Origin: Nostoc sp. KVJ3 | GTDB taxonomy: Bacteria; Cyanobacteriota; Cyanobacteriia; Cyanobacteriales; Nostocaceae | Assembly: GCF_026127265.1 (NCBI RefSeq) | Contig: NZ_WWFG01000002.1 | Location: 2,232,001 to 2,296,000, forward strand | DNA: 64,000 bases | Direction of reading: 5' to 3' | Shown: positions 60,193-64,000 of the stretch, piece by piece | Layout: each line of letters starts with the position of its first letter | Position numbering within the stretch: the first letter of the stretch is position 1 | Notes under the pieces: model-generated | Database searches by the model: none | Told to the model about the DNA's origin: nothing | The model's input: only the letters and a program-made list of their open reading frames with translations | Made by a program: the position numbers and the translations under genes

Positions 60193-60468
60193 AGGTTAAG
60201 ATAATCTTCCTTTTGTCAATTAGAAATTATGCTGAAAATTTTGACAAAGTATAGGTGCTAAGTTAACTATTGTACTGAACCGATCGGTCAAGAATGAATG
60301 ATGCGTATCCAGATTAGGCGTAGGCGTAGCCCGCCGTAGGCATCGCCTGCTCAAAAATTGTGTTTCCAACCCTACTTTTTAGCCATATTTTGAGTACTAT
60401 TGCTTATTGACAAATGGGATACGACCTTAACCTCTCACGAATGAGTATGGAGTCCTCGGCAAGCACAT
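60193..60468. other. Gene-free stretch with a candidate operator
   Basis: Holds a perfect 10-bp palindrome ACCGATCGGT (60279-60288) behind a TTGACA word at 60241-60246, and a small dispersed repeat at about 60318-60349 (GGCGTAGGCGTAGCC). No gene is supported here. Confidence 0.4.
60276..60290. promoter_or_regulatory. Candidate TetR-type operator
   Basis: TGAACCGATCGGTCA is close to the palindromes bound by TetR-family repressors. TTGACA lies upstream on the plus strand, but no gene is found downstream in that direction. The assignment is a guess from sequence shape. Confidence 0.3.
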
Positions 60469-61221
60469 TCAAACTTGTGCCATACCACCATCGACAAACA
60501 GTTCAATGCCGTTGACAAAGCTGCTATCATCCGAGGCAAGGAAAACAACCGCCTTAGCGATTTCGTCCGGTGTACCTACCCGCCCAAGGGGGATAGTGTC
60601 AACCTGGCTGGCCACAAATCCCTGCACCTGTTCCTCAGTCAATCCCATGAGATTGTAGCCAGGAGTCGGAACCACACCGGGGCTGATGGCATTGACGCGA
60701 ATCTTGCGCTCTTTGAGGTCGAGTGTCCAGTTACGGGCAAAGGATCGCACGGCGGCTTTGGTCGCGCTGTAAACGCTGAACGCTGGAGTACCTTTAATCG
60801 AAGTGATTGAGGCATTGAGGATAATCGATGAACCCTCTGGCATCAAAGGCAGTGCTTTTTGTACAGTGAAGAGCAAACCCTTGACATTGGTATTAAAGGT
60901 CTTATCGAAATGCTCCTCGGTAATCGAGCCAAGTGGAGCAAGTTCGCCGCTTCCAGCGTTAGCAAAGAGGATATCGAGGTGTCCTTTCTCTTGCTTAATC
61001 GTAGTGTAAAGGCGATCGATATCTGCGAGATTTGACACATCACTCTGAACAGCAGTGACATTTTCTCCAATTTTCTTCACCGCAGCATCAAGTTCGTTTT
61101 GCCGACGACCAGTGATAAACACGTAAGCCCCCTCTTCTACAAATCGCTGGGCTGTCGCTAGTCCGATCCCACTGTTACCACCTGTGACTAGTGCAATCTT
61201 ACCTGTAAGTTTACCCACCAT
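60469..61221 (-). CDS. Short-chain dehydrogenase/reductase
   Basis: 250 residues. A classical SDR: NAD(P) loop IALVTGGNSGIGLATAQRF, NAG strand DILFANAGSGELAPLG, catalytic Ser in NASITSIKG and Tyr/Lys in FSVYSATKAAVRSF. The C-terminal ELFVDGGMAQV is standard for the family. The residue after the first beta strand suggests NADP(H), but I cannot be sure. The substrate is unknown. It is transcribed in the minus-strand island, flanked by family B repeats. Confidence 0.9.
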   Translation of the reverse strand: MVGKLTGKIALVTGGNSGIGLATAQRFVEEGAYVFITGRRQNELDAAVKKIGENVTAVQSDVSNLADIDRLYTTIKQEKGHLDILFANAGSGELAPLGSITEEHFDKTFNTNVKGLLFTVQKALPLMPEGSSIILNASITSIKGTPAFSVYSATKAAVRSFARNWTLDLKERKIRVNAISPGVVPTPGYNLMGLTEEQVQGFVASQVDTIPLGRVGTPDEIAKAVVFLASDDSSFVNGIELFVDGGMAQV

Positions 61222-61359
61222 AAAACTTCTCCATTTGTGTGAATTTTGTATTGATGTTTGCGTTCAATGGATTAGACAGTTACGCAATCTGTCTTGTTCT
61301 ATGGGAAACTATGAAAATCGCTGAACGCTATTGCTTATTTGCTGCGATCGCCTTCAACA

Positions 61360-61554
61360 GTCAAAAGAGGCAGGGGAGCAGTTCTTGCTGGGAGCAAGGG
61401 GGAAAACTGAGACGGAGCTTGTACTCTCGGTTTGCGTAAGAGCGCCTTAGAAAGGCGGGGCTTCATACGCATGTTCCGATCCTCTCCACGGCTCCGGGAC
61501 TCTTCTCTTGCTCCCTAAGCTTTGAACCCCCTGTCCCTCCGCTTCTTCGGTGAC
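61360..61554. repeat. MITE-like repeat, family B (copy 3)
   Basis: Starts GTCAAAAGAGGCAGGGGAGC and shares CAGTTCTTGCTGGGAGCAAG with copy 2. It ends CTTCTTCGGTGAC, just two bases before the SnoaL-like gene's stop codon. Confidence 0.8.
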
Positions 61555-61555
61555 G

Positions 61556-62062
61556 CTACTTGAGACTTGCAACGAGTTCGGTCACTTGACGTTGAGCCTC
61601 TGCGCTGAGTGAGTCAAAGTCGTCTAAAAAGAATTGACGTTCTAGCGTTAACTTCCGGGTATTGAGCAACCCTTCGATCTGCCAACCTTCGTCGCCTTTC
61701 GTTACGACGTATAGCGGCAGCGAATCTCGTGACGGTGAAGTTTCAGTTTGTCCGGGCAGTATTACCCTGATAACTACGAGCATGAGCGCGAGTTGCGAGT
61801 TCACTAAGCGGACAAAATCCACCTCACCCTCCAGGCGTGTTCCTTTAACAACCGTGTCGAACAATTGCTGATGAAATGCAGCGATTTCTTTTCGACCCTT
61901 GAGATGCGTACCCTCGAACGTGATGAAATCGGCAGTTTCGCTGAACGGGGCAGCGAAACCTTCGCCGCTACTACGATTCCAAGCATCAATCATCTGGCGA
62001 TGGAAAGCACGGATTGCCGACTCGTCAGCAGTAGTGGTGGTTTTATCTGTTTGTAAATTCAT
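61556..62062 (-). CDS. SgcJ/EcaC-type SnoaL-like protein
   Basis: 168 residues with an NTF2-like fold: SAIRAFHRQMIDAWNRSSGE, FAAPFSETADFITFEGTHLK, GRKEIAAFHQQLFDTVVKG, RLEGEVDFVRLVNSQLALM. This matches the SgcJ/EcaC-like DUF4440-type family, involved in varied small-molecule chemistry or just stress. The function is not assignable. A family B repeat abuts the 3' end. Confidence 0.82.
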   Translation of the reverse strand: MNLQTDKTTTTADESAIRAFHRQMIDAWNRSSGEGFAAPFSETADFITFEGTHLKGRKEIAAFHQQLFDTVVKGTRLEGEVDFVRLVNSQLALMLVVIRVILPGQTETSPSRDSLPLYVVTKGDEGWQIEGLLNTRKLTLERQFFLDDFDSLSAEAQRQVTELVASLK

Positions 62063-62154
62063 AGTTTTGAGTTTTCCTTTTAAGTGATAGACCAGTTCTC
62101 AAGCGTCTCATTGGTTCGCAGGACTTAGCTCACTAACAAATCGTTAAATTGGGA

Positions 62155-62967
62155 TTACTTCACAGCAGTGCTTGCTGCTTTAATCACTTTGGCAACCTCT
62201 TTTGGATGAGAGATAAAAGGAACATGACTGGAGTTAACTTCGGTTGTCTTAGCACCAATCCGTTTAGCCATAAATCGTTGAAGTTCAGGGTTGATGGCGC
62301 GATCGCTTTGAGTCACGATAAACCAGGAAGGAATCGTTTTCCAGGCGATTTCATTCACTGATTGCTCAAAGGCTGCACTGGCGATGGGCTTTTGAGTTGC
62401 TGCCATTACTCGCGCCTCAGCTTCCGATACATCCTGGGCAAAAAATTCGTGAAACTTCCCGCGATCGATATAGAGAAAGTTTTCAGCATCAGATACGATC
62501 GCCGTACTAATCGGAGGTGCTGCGTACCTTTTATTCAAATCACTCGTCTTTTCACCGACATCTGGTGCAAAAGCATTAACATAAACCAGAGCTTTCACCT
62601 GTGGATTGCCAGCCGCCGCACCCGTAATCACATTTCCACCATAGGAATGTCCAACTACTACAACGGAACCTTTTTGATTATTAATCACCCGCTTCGTTGT
62701 TGCCACATCATCAGCAAGCGAGGTGAGCGGAATCTGTACAGCAGTCACTCTGTAGCCATCCTGCTCCAACAATGGAATAACGTGTTGCCATGATGTACCA
62801 TCAGCATAAGCCCCATGAACGAGAACAATCGCAGGTTTAGAGTTGGACGCTTGAGGTAATTCCTTGGAGGTGGCTGATGTTGGATGCATTGATATTCCAA
62901 CGACAACACTTAATGCAAATAACCACAACAACAATTTTTTAACTTTTTTCCATGTAAAAACTATCAT
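62155..62967 (-). CDS. Secreted alpha/beta hydrolase
   Basis: 270 residues. The signal peptide (KKLLLWLFALSVVVGISM, cleavage near SATS) implies export. The hydrolase core has VLVHGAYADGTSWQHVI, the nucleophile elbow VVVGHSYGGNVITGAA and the C-terminal His in NSSHVPFISHPKEVAKVI, so a complete Ser-His triad is plausible. It resembles short esterase-like members of the AB-hydrolase (RsbQ/EstC-like) group. The substrate is unknown. Confidence 0.82.
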   Translation of the reverse strand: MIVFTWKKVKKLLLWLFALSVVVGISMHPTSATSKELPQASNSKPAIVLVHGAYADGTSWQHVIPLLEQDGYRVTAVQIPLTSLADDVATTKRVINNQKGSVVVVGHSYGGNVITGAAAGNPQVKALVYVNAFAPDVGEKTSDLNKRYAAPPISTAIVSDAENFLYIDRGKFHEFFAQDVSEAEARVMAATQKPIASAAFEQSVNEIAWKTIPSWFIVTQSDRAINPELQRFMAKRIGAKTTEVNSSHVPFISHPKEVAKVIKAASTAVK

Positions 62968-63081
62968 GGCGATCGCCTTTGTATTCTTGCTAAATTGCTC
63001 AAATCTCTGGTTCTTGTCGTCCGTATAGAAATTATGGAATACTCCCCGCTGAAATACTTGTTGGGATAAGAATCCAAAACC

Positions 63082-63741
63082 TTAATCATTTGCAGCAACA
63101 ATGGCTGCCATTATCTGTTTAACAGTCCAGCGATTGCTATACCGAATTCCATTAATAAACAGTGCTGGGGCAGATGTTACTCCACTGTGTAATCCACTTT
63201 CAATATCTTCATTGATGCGATCGATGTACACTTTTTTAGATATATCTTGTAGAAATTGGGAAATATCAAGTCCTAGATTATTGGCGTACTCCACCAGATA
63301 GCCATTTCCCAACTCTTGTTGATGGTCGAACAGCATTTCATGCATTGGCCAAAATTGACCTTGGACAGCAGCCGCTTCAGTTGCTTCAGCCGCACGTTGA
63401 GCATGAGAATGAATCTCTATCTGTGGAAAATGACGGAAGATGAAACACAAATAATTCTCCCCCAAAGAAACACTAAGCTGTCGCTCAATGACTTTAATCA
63501 GCCTGTAAACGTCCGCACTTTGAGAACATTCATAGTCCCCATACATCACAAGCACTACTGTGGCATTCAGCACACCTTTTATGCGATCTTGTGTTGAAGG
63601 TGGGACGAATAACATGCGGTCAGGGTCAAAAGTCACTGATACCTCCGACGGTCGTATGCTCGTCGCCAGCGTTGAGTATGCAACCCTCTTTCTACTTTCT
63701 TTGTGTAAAGCAAACATTGATTGCAACTTAGTTGCAATCAA
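63082..63741 (-). CDS. DsbA-like thioredoxin-fold protein with a single redox Cys
   Basis: 219 residues. The DsbA fold is recognised: LVMYGDYECSQSADVYRLIK, FRHFPQIEIHSHAQRAAEA, TEAAAVQGQFWPMHEMLFD, GVTSAPALFINGIRY (cis-Pro). The usual CxxC is CSQS here, retaining only the first Cys, so thiol oxidation is doubtful and a reductase/peroxidase or structural role is possible. There is no obvious signal peptide. The start could also be MFALHKES, 24 bases downstream. It lies at the upstream end of the minus-strand island. Confidence 0.75.
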   Translation of the reverse strand: MIATKLQSMFALHKESRKRVAYSTLATSIRPSEVSVTFDPDRMLFVPPSTQDRIKGVLNATVVLVMYGDYECSQSADVYRLIKVIERQLSVSLGENYLCFIFRHFPQIEIHSHAQRAAEATEAAAVQGQFWPMHEMLFDHQQELGNGYLVEYANNLGLDISQFLQDISKKVYIDRINEDIESGLHSGVTSAPALFINGIRYSNRWTVKQIMAAIVAAND

Positions 63742-64000
63742 TGTTTGCCTGAATTAAATATATGCAATTAACTCTAACTTGTCGTCCCCTAAAAGTTGAA
63801 ACTTTTACTCAATAGAGTGATTGATAAATCAGTCCATCTCAAAATGGAAGGTTGGCTCCAACTAAAGTTGGAATCTACATTTCAACTTTAGTAAAAACAC
63901 ACCTACCCAGGCAATGGAATTCGCGGCTATACAGACAAAACCCACCTGTGTGGGTTTAAAATTCTTTGAGTCCGCGTGGTGCGCGTTCGCAAAGGGTCTC
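63742..64000. other. Gene-free end of the window
   Basis: 260 bases with palindrome-like segments near 63852-63892 (CCAACTAAAGTTGG and related CAACTTTAG). No gene start is visible. Confidence 0.5.

Overview
The window comes from a filamentous, probably heterocyst-forming cyanobacterium of the Nostoc type. The evidence is the very high density of the HIP1 octamer GCGATCGC, the light-independent protochlorophyllide reductase genes chlL/chlN, an SLH-domain porin, a two-EF-hand calcium sensor of the kind known from Anabaena/Nostoc, and abundant small dispersed repeats typical of Nostoc genomes. Product names rest on motif recognition in translated sequence. No database search was run.

Region 1 (1-11.4 kb): the 3' end of a phosphate-type response regulator, its sensor kinase and PhoU (sphR-sphS-phoU), a Crp-family regulator, an SLH/OprB porin with a clear terminator, several small hypothetical proteins, a GT-C-like membrane protein, and a small toxin-antitoxin-like locus whose PIN toxin seems to have lost its start codon. 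Region 2 (11.5-32.9 kb) is core metabolism: transketolase, fabF-acpP, an HdrB-like Fe-S protein, a PRC-barrel protein, lpxD, a methyltransferase, a BaiN-like flavoprotein, rubredoxin, clpB, and chlL - acidic protein - chlN. A decayed IS200/IS605-type element lies at 24.3-24.96 kb.

Region 3 (32.9-43.8 kb) is the most interesting part. After a repeat-rich gap come a double cyclic-nucleotide-binding-domain protein, an HlyD-like adaptor and a C39-peptidase ABC exporter. They are followed by a MauE/thioredoxin-like membrane protein, an orphan HExxH protein, a Nif11-type precursor with a 12-residue two-cysteine core, and a second, oppositely oriented double-glycine peptide. A roughly 580-bp array of 103-bp HIP1-containing tandem repeats separates the two peptide genes. 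This looks like a compact RiPP-type secretion and maturation locus without a recognisable classical modification enzyme (no LanM, radical SAM or YcaO seen).

Region 4 (44.2-48.6 kb): a catalytically dead Deg/HtrA-like protein, an intact Deg-like protease and a LuxR-type regulator with a degenerate receiver pocket in one apparent operon; then a Uma2 nuclease-like gene, the EF-hand protein and a glutathione S-transferase remnant. Region 5 (48.7-63.7 kb) is a long, almost entirely minus-strand island of oxidoreductases, hydrolases and stress proteins: a disulfide oxidoreductase, GMC oxidoreductase, isochorismatase, MOSC, DUF302, DUF1348, DUF6130, esterases, Dps, SDR, SnoaL-like and DsbA-like proteins. 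It is being eroded by mobile DNA. An intact 1497-bp IS4-family element splits the MOSC gene with a 9-bp target duplication, a MITE-like repeat splits an SDR gene, and three copies of that repeat family lie within 6 kb.
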